32,222 bases of DNA from CAG-390 sp045531455 (GCA_045531455.1 JAZSEA010000070.1:1-32222), one strand, 5' to 3'. Positions 1-8,451 are shown, counted from the first letter of the stretch. The notes: generated by a model from the letters alone, not told the origin. Made by a program: numbers and translations.

Positions 1-1
1 C

Positions 2-868
2 GTCAGCGAGGAGCTTTGGGAAAGTGCAAACGCCGTTCTGCGCCGCAGAAGCGAGGACGTGAAGAACCGTCAAGGTATCTGCAATCACGCCAATCTGCTT
101 ACTGGAAAGCTTTTCTGCACCGACTGCGGCACGCCCTATTACCGCAGAGAATCCAAGGACAAGGAGGGCAACAAGAACAGCAAGTGGGTATGCTCCAACA
201 AGATCAACAACGGCGCGGATGCCTGCCCGTCCTTCCCGATATACGAGGACGAGATCAAGCCTGTATTGTTCGAGGTATTCAGCGAAACGAGGGTTGAGAT
301 TGAAGCTCTGCTGAAAAGCTATGAGGAAATGTTCAGATCAATGGAAGCAGATGATGAAACCACCAAACAGATGGAAGAACAGCAGCGCATCATAGAGCTT
401 GCCGACCAAAAGAAAAACAAGCTCTTGGAGCTTGTTACGACGGGTGCTATTACAACGGCAAATTTCAAATCTATGACCGCTACCTGCGACCGAGAGGTAG
501 AAGAAGCAAAAAGAACACTTGCGGAGCTTGAGGAACAGTTGTTCACCAAAGAGGAATACCGCAAGCATATCGCAGAGGTAAAAGCAAGGCTTGATGCAGC
601 TATCAAGGATGCAAGTACAGGCATTATAACAAACGAATTCGTAGCCCAATATATTGACAAAATCTTCGTCACATTAACCGATGATGATACGGCGAAGCTT
701 GAAATTAAGATATTTACGGGCAAAAGCACGGAGAAATACCTGCAAAAGCTAAGAAAAAGAGCCTCTGCGCGAAGCGCCGATTGGGACCCGCAACTTGCGG
801 GTCGTACGGGTGTCACGATGAAGAAGATGGTAGAGAAGTACGAGAACGAGCTCCAGGGCAAGAACTAA
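2..868 (+). CDS. Large serine recombinase, C-terminal part (5' end outside window)
   Basis: The reading frame is open from base 2, so the gene begins outside the window; about 288 codons are visible. The visible part matches the C-terminal half of large serine site-specific recombinases, which integrate and excise mobile elements. A zinc-ribbon segment carries CTDC followed by a second Cys pair (WVCSNK, then ACPSF) at about codons 38-80. A long Glu/Lys/Leu-rich coiled-coil stretch follows (about codons 105-200), then a basic tail. The N-terminal catalytic serine domain is not visible. It ends just before a strong terminator, after which chromosomal genes start, so the left edge of the window is probably the end of a different mobile element from the one at 8-18 kb. 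No attachment repeat for it can be recognised here. Confidence 0.85.
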   Translation, partial: VSEELWESANAVLRRRSEDVKNRQGICNHANLLTGKLFCTDCGTPYYRRESKDKEGNKNSKWVCSNKINNGADACPSFPIYEDEIKPVLFEVFSETRVEIEALLKSYEEMFRSMEADDETTKQMEEQQRIIELADQKKNKLLELVTTGAITTANFKSMTATCDREVEEAKRTLAELEEQLFTKEEYRKHIAEVKARLDAAIKDASTGIITNEFVAQYIDKIFVTLTDDDTAKLEIKIFTGKSTEKYLQKLRKRASARSADWDPQLAGRTGVTMKKMVEKYENELQGKN

Positions 869-889
869 GATAGCTTTTCTCTGACACAT

Positions 890-925
890 CGGACGGATGC
901 TTCGGCATCCGTCCGTATTTTTATG
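890..925 (+). terminator. Intrinsic terminator after the serine recombinase
   Basis: An 11-bp perfect stem (890-900 with 905-915) closed by a TTCG tetraloop is followed by a T-rich stretch (TATTTTTAT). It lies 21 nt after the recombinase stop codon and separates it from the next gene. Confidence 0.9.
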
Positions 926-982
926 TAAATGCTTGAAAAGCCTGCGGAAATGTGGTATAATATGGTGAAAAGGAGGTGCGAT

Positions 983-1630
983 ATGGTTTATATTTATCTG
1001 ACCGAAAACGATCCGTTGAAGTCGACCGACGAGAAGATCGTCGAGCTTGCGAAATATCATCTGAGCCGTCTCTTTCTGACTCTCGACTCGGAGGACGCAT
1101 TCAAGATCGGACGTCTCGAGCGCGGAAAGCCCTATTTTTCCAATATGCTTGACGTGCATTTTTCCGTCAGCCACAGCGATGACGTTTTTGCCTTTGCGAT
1201 AGCGGACGTCCCCGTGGGCATCGACGTTCAGAAGAAGAAGCACCGTCCAAACGAAGAAGAGATATGCCGCAGGATCGCACACAGATTCTTCCATCCCGAG
1301 GAGATCGCGGCTATGGAGGGAGAGAACGACAGATTTTGGAACCACGAAGGAGTCGTTTCCTCTTTTTACAAGATCTGGTGCGGCAAGGAGGCTTACGTCA
1401 AGCTAAGCGGCAAGGGTATCGACGGAGATTTTTCAAAATTCTCGGTCATTTCCACGCCGAAGGACGTCTGGTGGGCGGATGACGGCGAATATGCCGTTGC
1501 CTATTGCACAGAAGAATACGGTTACGCCGAAACAATAAGATTATTTAAGGAGAATAAGGATGATACTGTTTTACATTCGCCATGGAGATCCTATCTACAG
1601 TCCCGATCAGCTGACTCCTCTCGGACATAG
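983..1630 (+). CDS. 4'-phosphopantetheinyl transferase, Sfp/AcpS superfamily
   Basis: This enzyme transfers the phosphopantetheine arm of CoA to a carrier-protein serine, activating acyl or peptidyl carrier proteins. The predicted 215-aa protein has the superfamily motifs in order: FSVSHS (about residues 54-59), VGIDVQKK (about 74-81, the metal-binding Asp region) and FYKIWCGKEAYVKLSGKG (about 127-144, the KEA motif). The start at 983 was chosen because AGGAGGT sits directly upstream; upstream in-frame ATGs lack such a site. The last 23 codons overlap the next gene by 71 nt in a different frame, which is longer than usual, so the extreme C-terminus may be non-essential tail. The carrier protein it serves is not in the window. 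Confidence 0.88.
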   Translation: MVYIYLTENDPLKSTDEKIVELAKYHLSRLFLTLDSEDAFKIGRLERGKPYFSNMLDVHFSVSHSDDVFAFAIADVPVGIDVQKKKHRPNEEEICRRIAHRFFHPEEIAAMEGENDRFWNHEGVVSSFYKIWCGKEAYVKLSGKGIDGDFSKFSVISTPKDVWWADDGEYAVAYCTEEYGYAETIRLFKENKDDTVLHSPWRSYLQSRSADSSRT

Positions 1631-2303
1631 GCAGGCTGAATCGGTAGCAAAGAGACTTGCTCTCTTTGGCATTGACGAGATATACGCATCGACCTCGACC
1701 CGCGCTATCCAGACGGCTCGTCCCACCTGCGAGCTCGTTGGAAAGGAGCCGATCCTGCTCGATTGGATGCACGAAAATCACGCCTTCCGCGAGATGGCAC
1801 TCCCTATAGATGAAAAATCCAAGACCTGGGCTTGGGCAAATCCCAAATATTCGCAGATCCTGGCATCGCGCGAGGTAAGGGAGATGGGACCGACTTGGTT
1901 TGAACATCCCGCCCTCAAGGAATTCGACCTCGGCGCATCGGTAAGCAGGATCGGAACGAATCTGGACTCGTGGCTCGCGTCTCTCGGACTCGAGCACGAC
2001 CGTGAGCGCGGAATGTACAAGGTTACAAAGGACATAAAGGACAAGAGAGTTGCACTTTTCGCTCACGAGGGCGCGGGAAAGATATTTATGAGCGAGCTGC
2101 TCGACATCCCATTCCCATATTATTCGGTACATTTTGAGATGAAGCACACGGGTATGACCGCTATCCTCTTCGATGAGGGCAGGGGATGGAGCTTTGACGG
2201 CTACGCGCGCGCCAGAGTTATGACTCTCTCGAACGACTCGCACCTTTACCGCGACGGACTTCCGATGAATCACGCAAGCACCGCGCTCAGGGAAAGATAT
2301 TAA
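1560..2303 (+). CDS. Histidine phosphatase family protein (phosphoglycerate mutase-like)
   Basis: The 247-aa protein begins with the RHG signature of the histidine phosphatase superfamily (YIRHGDP, His at about residue 7, the phospho-acceptor), followed by the typical LTPLGHRQAE segment. A second catalytic histidine is plausible in the FAHEGAG segment at about residue 168. Members hydrolyse phosphoesters on sugars, nucleotides or proteins; the substrate cannot be read from the sequence. The start follows AAGGAGAATAAGG. Its first 71 nt lie inside the phosphopantetheinyl transferase gene, and its stop overlaps the start of the radical SAM gene by one base (TAATG), so the three are very likely translated from one message. 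Confidence 0.85.
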   Translation: MILFYIRHGDPIYSPDQLTPLGHRQAESVAKRLALFGIDEIYASTSTRAIQTARPTCELVGKEPILLDWMHENHAFREMALPIDEKSKTWAWANPKYSQILASREVREMGPTWFEHPALKEFDLGASVSRIGTNLDSWLASLGLEHDRERGMYKVTKDIKDKRVALFAHEGAGKIFMSELLDIPFPYYSVHFEMKHTGMTAILFDEGRGWSFDGYARARVMTLSNDSHLYRDGLPMNHASTALRERY

Positions 2304-3151
2304 TGCTTAATAAAGCCTATCTTGAAATAACGAACGTATGCAATTTTTCCTGTTCGTTCTGTCACAAGACAAAGCGGGAGAAGAAGTTTATGAGTGCTGA
2401 TGAATTTGATTTCCTGACCGACCGCCTGCGCGGTAAGGTTCAGTATCTGTTCTTTCACCTTATGGGTGAGCCGACACTTCATCCGCTTCTGCCCGAATTT
2501 GTAAAAATGGCAAGCGAAAAGGGATTTTTGCCGATGCTGACTACGAACGGCTCTCTGCTTGCGAAATGCGGAGAAGACTTGCTCGCATCTCCGTTTTATA
2601 AGATCAGCATTTCACTCCACGCGCCGAGTGCCAATCCCGCCTTTGCTGATAAGGAATATTTTGACAGATGTGCGGATTTTGCGCTCCGCGCCTCCGAAAA
2701 GGGAATATATACTGTTCTCCGTCTATGGAACCTCGGCTCGGAGGACGAAAAGGAGAATGAGGCGATACTCGCGCGGCTTCACGAAAAGTTCCCAGAGGAA
2801 TGGAAGCCGATGCGCGGCGGAGACAGTCTGCGCCTTCATTCACGTCTCTTCCTTGAATTCGGCGACAGATTCGATTGGCCCGATCTTGCCGCGCCCTCGA
2901 TAGGTGAGGACGGCGACTGCTTCTGCCACGGTCTGCGCGATCAGTTCGGTGTGCTCGTTGACGGAAGCGTTGTGCCGTGCTGTCTTGACTCGGAAGGAAC
3001 GGTTACTCTCGGAAATCTTTTCGAGACCGAGATAGACGATATACTTTCAACCTCGCGCGCCCGCGCGATCTACGACGGATTTACACGCCGCCGCGCAGTC
3101 GAGGAGCTTTGCCGCCGTTGCGGTTACGCAAGACGTTTTACAAAAAAATAG
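2303..3151 (+). CDS. Radical SAM protein with C-terminal cysteine-rich (SPASM-like) region
   Basis: The 282-aa protein has the radical SAM cluster motif near its N-terminus as CNFSCSFC (Cys13, Cys17, Cys20; CX3CX2C), which binds a 4Fe-4S cluster that cleaves S-adenosylmethionine. The following FHLMGEPTLHP resembles the GGEP SAM-binding motif. The C-terminal third holds further cysteines (DCFCHG, VVPCCLD, ELCRRCG), resembling a SPASM or twitch domain with auxiliary clusters, as in peptide-modifying enzymes and anaerobic sulfatase maturases. No obvious precursor peptide is encoded next to it, so the substrate is unknown. The start overlaps the upstream stop, with GGGAAAG as the ribosome-binding site. 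Confidence 0.88.
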   Translation: MLNKAYLEITNVCNFSCSFCHKTKREKKFMSADEFDFLTDRLRGKVQYLFFHLMGEPTLHPLLPEFVKMASEKGFLPMLTTNGSLLAKCGEDLLASPFYKISISLHAPSANPAFADKEYFDRCADFALRASEKGIYTVLRLWNLGSEDEKENEAILARLHEKFPEEWKPMRGGDSLRLHSRLFLEFGDRFDWPDLAAPSIGEDGDCFCHGLRDQFGVLVDGSVVPCCLDSEGTVTLGNLFETEIDDILSTSRARAIYDGFTRRRAVEELCRRCGYARRFTKK

Positions 3152-3167
3152 TTATGGAGGAATAATT

Positions 3168-3977
3168 ATGTTACTTTCCGCAAACGCAAACATCAGAAAG
3201 ATCGAAAAGCTCAAACAGCTCGGATACGACGCGATCGACGTTGGCTTCACAAGAGTTATCTATAACAACGATCCCTATCCGCACGAGGATATCCTCGACA
3301 GCGAGGATTGGGAAAAGAATCTTGATCCCTACATAGCAAAGGCGAAGGAGGTCGGAATCAAGATCGCAACGACACATCTGCCCTACCGCTATAACTACGA
3401 GGATCCCACCTCGGAGAAGTTTGATTACTTCCACGAAATGACCGTCCGTTCGCTTCGCGCGTCCGAATATCTCGGCGCAGAGTGGGCTGTTATGCACGTC
3501 AAGAGCGTTGAGGGCACCGTCGCGTACGCCAAGCGTCTCTTTGCGGAATCGGGCGTGAAAAATATCGGTCTCGCTATCGAGAATATGTGCAAGCTCCCCG
3601 TAAACGAGCTTATCGAGGCGGTAGATATTCTTGCGAGCGAGGGATACAAGGTCGGAATCTGCCTTGATATCGGCCACGCGCATCAGAATAAGTTCCACGA
3701 TAACAACATCCCCGAGGTCATTGCGGCTATGGGCAAGCGCATAAAGATGCTCCACGTTCACGATAATAACCGCGCCTCGGATATGCACAAGGCACCCTAT
3801 ATGGGCACCGTGCCGTGGGCGGACGTTATGAAAGCCTTCAAGGAAGCAGGCTACGAGGGCGATCTCAACCTCGAGCTTCAGCCCGAGAAGGTTCCCGATC
3901 CCGTGGCGAGAGAAAGCTACGAGCGTTATTCGGTCGAGATATCGAGATATCTGATCGGTCTTTTTGACAAGGCTTGA
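3168..3977 (+). CDS. Sugar phosphate isomerase/epimerase-like TIM barrel protein
   Basis: A 269-aa protein of the xylose isomerase-like TIM barrel (AP endonuclease 2) superfamily. Recognisable segments are an N-terminal strand leading to YDAIDVGF, TTHLPY, VMHVKS, an IENM segment with a metal-ligand-type Glu, CLDIGHAH and MLHVHDNN, which match the metal-binding His/Asp/Glu positions of this fold. Members isomerise or epimerise sugars or inositols. The start follows GGAGG. It lies 16 nt after the radical SAM gene and directly before a GH43-like lipoprotein, so a role in sugar catabolism fits but is inferred. Confidence 0.85.
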   Translation: MLLSANANIRKIEKLKQLGYDAIDVGFTRVIYNNDPYPHEDILDSEDWEKNLDPYIAKAKEVGIKIATTHLPYRYNYEDPTSEKFDYFHEMTVRSLRASEYLGAEWAVMHVKSVEGTVAYAKRLFAESGVKNIGLAIENMCKLPVNELIEAVDILASEGYKVGICLDIGHAHQNKFHDNNIPEVIAAMGKRIKMLHVHDNNRASDMHKAPYMGTVPWADVMKAFKEAGYEGDLNLELQPEKVPDPVARESYERYSVEISRYLIGLFDKA

Positions 3978-3979
3978 GT

Positions 3980-5764
3980 ATGAAAAGGCTTGTCCCGTGC
4001 CTGTTGGCGTTAATGTTATTTTCCGCACTTTTGGCTTCCTGTAACGGCGGCGAGTCGGTTGAAACTACCGAAATCCCCGAAACAAGCGCGGAGGAAAGCG
4101 AGGCATCCGATATGATCTCTTTCGATCCCTCAAATTACGTTATCATTTATCCGAACGAGGCGTTCAAGGAAAAATATCTTGCTCTCCTCGTATCAAATGC
4201 CATCGCAACCGAAAGCGAAGTAAGAGTAGCTCAGAAGGGTGACTCGGAGGTAGCAGCGGGCGAATTCGAGATACTTATCGGCAACACCGACCGCCCCGAG
4301 AGTGCCGAGGCACTTGAAAAAATGGGCGAGAGCGACTTCATCGTGACTGCCATAGGTAAGAAGATCGCAATTATTGCGAAAGATGATGAACTTTACGATG
4401 CAGTTGTTTACCGTTTTATCGCCTCTGTCAAAAACGGCGAGATCCCCGCGGAGCTCTGCATCATCGGAAACACAACGAAGCTCGATAAGGTTGCCGATTC
4501 AATGCCCGCGATGAAGGTGATCGCGTTTGAGGCAACACTTATGCATAAGCTGAGTGTGATTCAGATAAGGATCGGCGACGCTTATGCTGTCGAATTTTCA
4601 GCAAAACGTGTCGGTCTTTATACACAGGAAAAGAAGAGGACCGAGCTTGCAAGCAAGGTAGTACTCTCAGACGTTGGGAAGAAGTATAATGTGCTGTGCT
4701 CATACGACGGAGAATATCTCCGCGCGTATCTGAGCGATCCCGAGTCGGGGCTTGAGCCCTGGTCGGCATTTGAGATCAGGCTGCCGAAGCTTTCGGGCGA
4801 GGTCTCGGTCGGTGAGGTCAGCGGCTACGGCGCGGAGATCTCCGGGATCGGGATGCGTGAGATATCAGCTTTATCCGGTACGACCTATCAGAACAACGTA
4901 ATTCCGAACGCCGCAGACCCCGATATTATCTACCACGACGGTTTTTATTATATGTACGTGACGGGCGATCACTACCCCGTCTACCGCTCAGCAGACCTTG
5001 CGAAGTGGGAATACGTGGGAGTATCGCTTCCCGAGGTATCCTGGAACATCGACAAGAGATATATGTGGGCGCCCGACGTTGAGTATATAAACGGCAAATT
5101 CTATATGGCAGTCTCGATGGGCGAGGCGGGTTTTGGAATCGCGATTGCGGACAGACCCGAGGGTCCCTTCGTTTGCGCGGGTGATATGCCATTCCTGACA
5201 AAGACCATCGACGGACATATCTTCGTTGACGATGACGGCAGAATTTATCTCTACTACACCTCCTGGTGCGACGGCAGAGCATACGGCATCTGGGGTGTTG
5301 AGATGGAATCCGACTGTCTGACTCCGAAGTGGGAGACCGAGAAGCTGATCTTCACGCCCACGGAGAGTTGGGAGATGACGATGAATATGGGAAAGATCGT
5401 CGAAGCACCTTATATGCTGAAAAAAGAGGGAGTTTACTACCTCGTTTACTCGGGAAGCAACTACCAGGCTGATTACGCCGTCGGTTACGCGACGTCAAAG
5501 AGTCCGCTAGAGGGCTTTGTCAAGAGCGCGAATAATCCGATCCTGCGCGGTACTGCAGATACGCGCGGAACGGGACATTGCTCGATAATCGAGACTCCCA
5601 CGGGTGGAATGATTATGGTATACCACGTCCATAATACTCCTACTGCCGTTCAGCCGCGGCACGTTGCCATCGACCCCGTAAGATTCGTCAAGACCGAGGG
5701 CGGCTACCGCCTCGAGGTCTGCGGACCGACGACCTCGAAGGTGCCGATTGACATAATAAAATGA
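3980..5764 (+). CDS. GH43-like glycoside hydrolase lipoprotein
   Basis: A 594-aa exported lipoprotein. The signal peptide ends in the lipobox LLASC (Cys21), so the protein should be anchored on the outer face of the membrane. After an acidic linker and a domain of about 250 residues that I do not recognise comes a family 43-type five-bladed propeller. The putative catalytic base is Asp313 in ADPDIIYHDG, the pKa modulator Asp411 in TIDGHIF, and the acid Glu475 in VEAPYML. Such enzymes cleave arabinan, xylan or related plant polysaccharides. An in-frame TTG exists at 3974, but the ATG at 3980 has AAGG upstream and is preferred. The upstream stop is 3 nt away. Confidence 0.85.
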   Translation: MKRLVPCLLALMLFSALLASCNGGESVETTEIPETSAEESEASDMISFDPSNYVIIYPNEAFKEKYLALLVSNAIATESEVRVAQKGDSEVAAGEFEILIGNTDRPESAEALEKMGESDFIVTAIGKKIAIIAKDDELYDAVVYRFIASVKNGEIPAELCIIGNTTKLDKVADSMPAMKVIAFEATLMHKLSVIQIRIGDAYAVEFSAKRVGLYTQEKKRTELASKVVLSDVGKKYNVLCSYDGEYLRAYLSDPESGLEPWSAFEIRLPKLSGEVSVGEVSGYGAEISGIGMREISALSGTTYQNNVIPNAADPDIIYHDGFYYMYVTGDHYPVYRSADLAKWEYVGVSLPEVSWNIDKRYMWAPDVEYINGKFYMAVSMGEAGFGIAIADRPEGPFVCAGDMPFLTKTIDGHIFVDDDGRIYLYYTSWCDGRAYGIWGVEMESDCLTPKWETEKLIFTPTESWEMTMNMGKIVEAPYMLKKEGVYYLVYSGSNYQADYAVGYATSKSPLEGFVKSANNPILRGTADTRGTGHCSIIETPTGGMIMVYHVHNTPTAVQPRHVAIDPVRFVKTEGGYRLEVCGPTTSKVPIDIIK

Positions 5765-5799
5765 AAACGAAAAATCAGATGTGCTGAAAGGGGAAAAAT

Positions 5800-6282
5800 A
5801 TGAAAAAATCCAAATTGATTCTGTGTTTATTAGCTTGTATAGTATTGATCTCAACCGTCGGATGCAAACAGTATAAAGGACCGTATACTTTATGGCGGCA
5901 GGATAAGAGCAATATTGAGAAGGTAGAAATCTGCTCGTACGATTGGAAAACCAAAACAAGAACGTCACTCGCAGAACTATCTGATACTGAGGCGGAAGAA
6001 ATAATGTCCGAACTTTTAGAGATGGAATTCTGTGAATGGTTCGTCCCTCCCCCCAGTGATTTTGGTCCGCATATTATTTGTATTACTTATTCGGATGGGG
6101 AAATTGATGTCATCGGATCTGTTTGCACCGGATATATCACCCCGGATGGTACAGAAAAACTGACTTACTATGGAATATCATCTGAAGAGCCAATCAGTTT
6201 TTATGATTTAATCGAAAAATACGTCGACCCTTCGCTTATTGATATTAATTCGGAATACACGGAGACTACAGAAGAATCATAA
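5800..6282 (+). CDS. Small lipoprotein of unknown function
   Basis: A 160-aa protein with a basic N-terminus, a hydrophobic stretch and a lipobox-like STVGC (Cys at about residue 22), so a membrane-anchored extracellular lipoprotein is likely. The rest is acidic and has no family that I recognise; it contains FVPPPSDFGPHI and a Glu/Thr-rich C-terminus. It is more AT-rich than the genes before it and has its own AAAGGGG ribosome-binding site 35 nt after the GH43 gene. It is the last gene before the palindrome at 6299-6400. Confidence 0.7.
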   Translation: MKKSKLILCLLACIVLISTVGCKQYKGPYTLWRQDKSNIEKVEICSYDWKTKTRTSLAELSDTEAEEIMSELLEMEFCEWFVPPPSDFGPHIICITYSDGEIDVIGSVCTGYITPDGTEKLTYYGISSEEPISFYDLIEKYVDPSLIDINSEYTETTEES

Positions 6283-6298
6283 TTATAGTAAATAAATG

Positions 6299-6400
6299 GG
6301 CTGATTCATTAACTGATATAACCCCCTTAGTGTAGTCTTGAAAACTTTTTGTTTTTTCAAGTGTCTACTCTAAGGGGATTATATCATTAGTGATTCAGCC
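6299..6400. repeat. 102-nt near-perfect palindrome between convergent genes
   Basis: The left arm (from 6299, GGCTGATTCATTAACTGATA) and the reverse complement of the right arm (ending 6400, GGCTGAATCACTAATGATA) match with only a few mismatches and small gaps through the whole unit. The central strong block is CCCCTTAG paired with CTAAGGGG, and the loop is T-rich. It lies between the convergent genes ending at 6282 and 6408, so it can act as a bidirectional terminator. Its length, about twice a normal terminator, also fits a MITE-like or REP-like unit. Confidence 0.75.
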
Positions 6401-6407
6401 TATTTTG

Positions 6408-7985
6408 TTATAGTGAAGGATTCTCCCAATCTCCGATGATGAGCTTGAGCTTTTCCTCGGTGTGCTTTTCGTCAAAGGTCGTGCATCTGACGTGGAGTAT
6501 GTCACATTCGTGTATCGCTTTTGCCGCGTGCTTGTCGCGCATATCGATGGGCAGCGTGTGCTTATGCGAGAGAACGAAGAGTCCGTTCGGCCAGAAAATA
6601 TCGCGAACGTGCATTCCGATTGCAAATGATCCGGGGCAGACCGTGACGTAGCGGTCGATGACGGTCGGCTCTTTGCCCTCGTTGATCTCGTCGACGAGGT
6701 TTTCGAGGACTCGGTCGTTGATCGACTCGGCGCCGAAGATCTCGGATATAAGATAGGCGACTCCCGCCGTGATAATGACGTAGATGACGTTCCCATAGCA
6801 GGAAAGAGCCTCAACGGCAAAGACTATTGCGGTTAGCGGCATCTTCATCATACCCGCGATGCAGGCGATGATACCGAATACGAGGATGACGGTGCAATAT
6901 GAGGAGTCAAGTCCGATAAAGCCGAAGAGCTTGGCAAGGATAGCGGAAACGAGCGCGCCGACAGCCATCAAGGGGAGGAAGATACCGCCCGTGATGCGGT
7001 TTGAGTTGGCACAGAGCGTGAGGGTCGAGCGTACGATCAGAAGCAGAAGGAGCATAAGGATCGTTGTCTCGCCGTCGAGGAGGTGGAGGATCAGCTCGTG
7101 ACCCGTGGAAATGAAGGAGTAGGAGAAAAGTCCCGCGGTGAAGGTCAGGGCAAAGACGATGAAGATGCGCCATCCGTGGCGGATGCGGCTCAGGGTCTTG
7201 TTGAAGAATTTGAATATTAATTGATAATATCTCAAGAAGAGTACCGCGAAAAGTCCGACGACTGCGCCGACGGCGAGGGGGATCCAGACCTCACGGAGAG
7301 TGAGTGTCGGCAGCTCCATAGCGGGGAAGAGAGTTTTACTGACTCCGAGTATCGGCGCGAGAAGCTCGGTTGTCAGCGTTGCGAACATAACCGAGGTCGA
7401 GGCGATCATAAGTATCATCGGGGAGATGCGCTGATGTGCTTCCTCGACCGCGAAGAGCACACCCGAGATCGGCGCGCCCGTAGCGACCGCAAAGCCCGAG
7501 CAGGCACCGCCCGTCATTGAATAGCGGTCCCAGACGTGATGCTTCTTTCCGAATGAAAATACGCTTCCGCGTCCGATCGCAACTCCCATCTGAACCGAAG
7601 GTCCCTCGTTTCCGAGCGGTACGCCGACAAGGAAGGAGACAAGTGACATACCGAATATGCCGATGAGGTTTCTTATCCATTTGAAGGCTATGATCCCGCG
7701 CAGAATACCGATCGAGGTCGGAATTCCGCCTCCGCGCAGGTTGGGTATGCGCTTGTAAATGAATGCAAAGAGAAATGCGGGGATGAGAAATGCGAGAATG
7801 ACGACGGGGATCAGATAGAGATGTCCCGATATGTAATGATAGCCCTTCTCGGAAAATGAGATCGCGTATTTGGCGCAGACCTTATAGAGATTAACCGCAA
7901 CGGAGGTCAGAATACCCGTCAGCGCGCCAAATGACACCGCGGGCATTATCGAGTTTAGAAATGAACTGTGAGCTTTCTGCTTCAT
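6408..7985 (-). CDS. ClC-family chloride channel/antiporter with C-terminal TrkA-C-like domain
   Basis: A 525-aa polytopic membrane protein. The ClC signatures are GNEGPSVQMG (selectivity-filter region, equivalent to GREGP with Asn replacing Arg), GAPISGVLFAVEE (contains the GAPLAG-type segment and the gating-glutamate neighbourhood) and GGIFLPLMAVGA (GGxFxP). About ten hydrophobic segments follow a short cytoplasmic N-terminus. The last 90 residues (VIDRYVTVCPGSFAIGMHVR onward) resemble a regulatory TrkA-C/RCK-C domain, as seen in some bacterial ClC proteins. The start at 7985 has GGAGGGG upstream; in-frame extensions to 8081 run through the promoter and were not used. The protein should move chloride, or exchange it for protons, across the cell membrane. 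Confidence 0.9.
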   Translation of the reverse strand: MKQKAHSSFLNSIMPAVSFGALTGILTSVAVNLYKVCAKYAISFSEKGYHYISGHLYLIPVVILAFLIPAFLFAFIYKRIPNLRGGGIPTSIGILRGIIAFKWIRNLIGIFGMSLVSFLVGVPLGNEGPSVQMGVAIGRGSVFSFGKKHHVWDRYSMTGGACSGFAVATGAPISGVLFAVEEAHQRISPMILMIASTSVMFATLTTELLAPILGVSKTLFPAMELPTLTLREVWIPLAVGAVVGLFAVLFLRYYQLIFKFFNKTLSRIRHGWRIFIVFALTFTAGLFSYSFISTGHELILHLLDGETTILMLLLLLIVRSTLTLCANSNRITGGIFLPLMAVGALVSAILAKLFGFIGLDSSYCTVILVFGIIACIAGMMKMPLTAIVFAVEALSCYGNVIYVIITAGVAYLISEIFGAESINDRVLENLVDEINEGKEPTVIDRYVTVCPGSFAIGMHVRDIFWPNGLFVLSHKHTLPIDMRDKHAAKAIHECDILHVRCTTFDEKHTEEKLKLIIGDWENPSL

Positions 7986-8016
7986 GCGCCCCTCCATATT
8001 TTGTGCTTGTAAATCT

Positions 8017-8045
8017 ATTATATCATATCGCAGAGCAAAATACAA
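8017..8045 (-). promoter_or_regulatory. Promoter of the ClC gene
   Basis: On the minus strand, TTGTAT (8040-8045) and TATAAT (8017-8022) are separated by 17 bp, 32 bp before the ClC start codon. The spacing and hexamers fit the housekeeping sigma factor. Confidence 0.65.
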
Positions 8046-8071
8046 GATGGTTTTGCTGTCATTCCAAACAA

Positions 8072-8115
8072 AAAACGACACGCCGATCGGATCTCTCCGA
8101 AAGACGTGTCGTTTT
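8072..8115 (-). terminator. Displaced intrinsic terminator of the GGGtGRT operon
   Basis: The 11-bp arms AAAACGACACG (8072-8082) and CGTGTCGTTTT (8105-8115) form a stem, with an additional inner stem, followed on the minus strand by a T-rich tract. It stands 26 bp beyond the stop codon of the displaced GGGtGRT gene end at 8142. It is most simply the original terminator of the GGGtGRT operon, now about 9.8 kb from the intact gene because of the inserted element. It can also terminate in the opposite direction. Confidence 0.75.
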
Positions 8116-8139
8116 ATTGTTTGAGTCAGAAACTCAAAT

Positions 8140-8237
8140 TCTTATTTCATAGCCTCTTCGATAGCTACAGCAACCGCAACGGTCATTCCTACCATGGGGT
8201 TGTTACCTGCGCCGATGAGACCCATCATTTCGACGTG
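8140..8237 (-). pseudogene. Displaced 3' end of the GGGtGRT gene; left attachment site (attL)
   Basis: Read on the minus strand this encodes the last 31 residues of the GGGtGRT protein (HVEMMGLIGAGNN through IEEAMK) and the same stop codon as the intact gene. It has no start codon or upstream coding part. It aligns over 98 bp with 17924-18021 with seven mismatches, all synonymous. The innermost 47 bp (8191-8237) are identical and are the likely zone containing the crossover. Because the chromosomal terminator follows directly (8072-8115), this copy is the original chromosomal gene end. Confidence 0.85.
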
Positions 8238-8451
8238 AAATCCGCCTGCGGCGGCTTTCGAGGGTGCGGGAAACATTGTTTTAACTAATAAATATATAAC
8301 GTGTTTGATAGATAAACACATCATAATAATGTATCATTGTACACATTATACATCAACTTGAAGCAAGTTGTCAAGTACTTTGAATATCTTTTTTAGATCT
8401 ATCATTCAACTTTTAACATCTTTTTAGTAACTTCGAGTGGCTCGGCGTGTA
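8238..8451. other. Non-coding left end of the element
   Basis: No credible gene is seen. The stretch begins with a GC-rich 27-nt piece containing the CCGCC/GGCGG stem, then becomes very AT-rich. It holds several small inverted repeats (GTGTTT with AAACAC at about 8312-8330, ATGTAT with ATACAT, ACTTG with CAAGT) and two copies of ATCTTTTT (8386-8395 and 8418-8427). Related sequences occur in inverted orientation at the other end (17829-17846). These could be integrase arm-binding sites, but this is inference. Confidence 0.35.

Noticed and set aside
8142..8324. 60-codon minus-strand frame with a GGGtGRT C-terminus
   Set aside because: The start lies in element DNA and the rest is the displaced gene end; better explained as the attachment site than as a gene.
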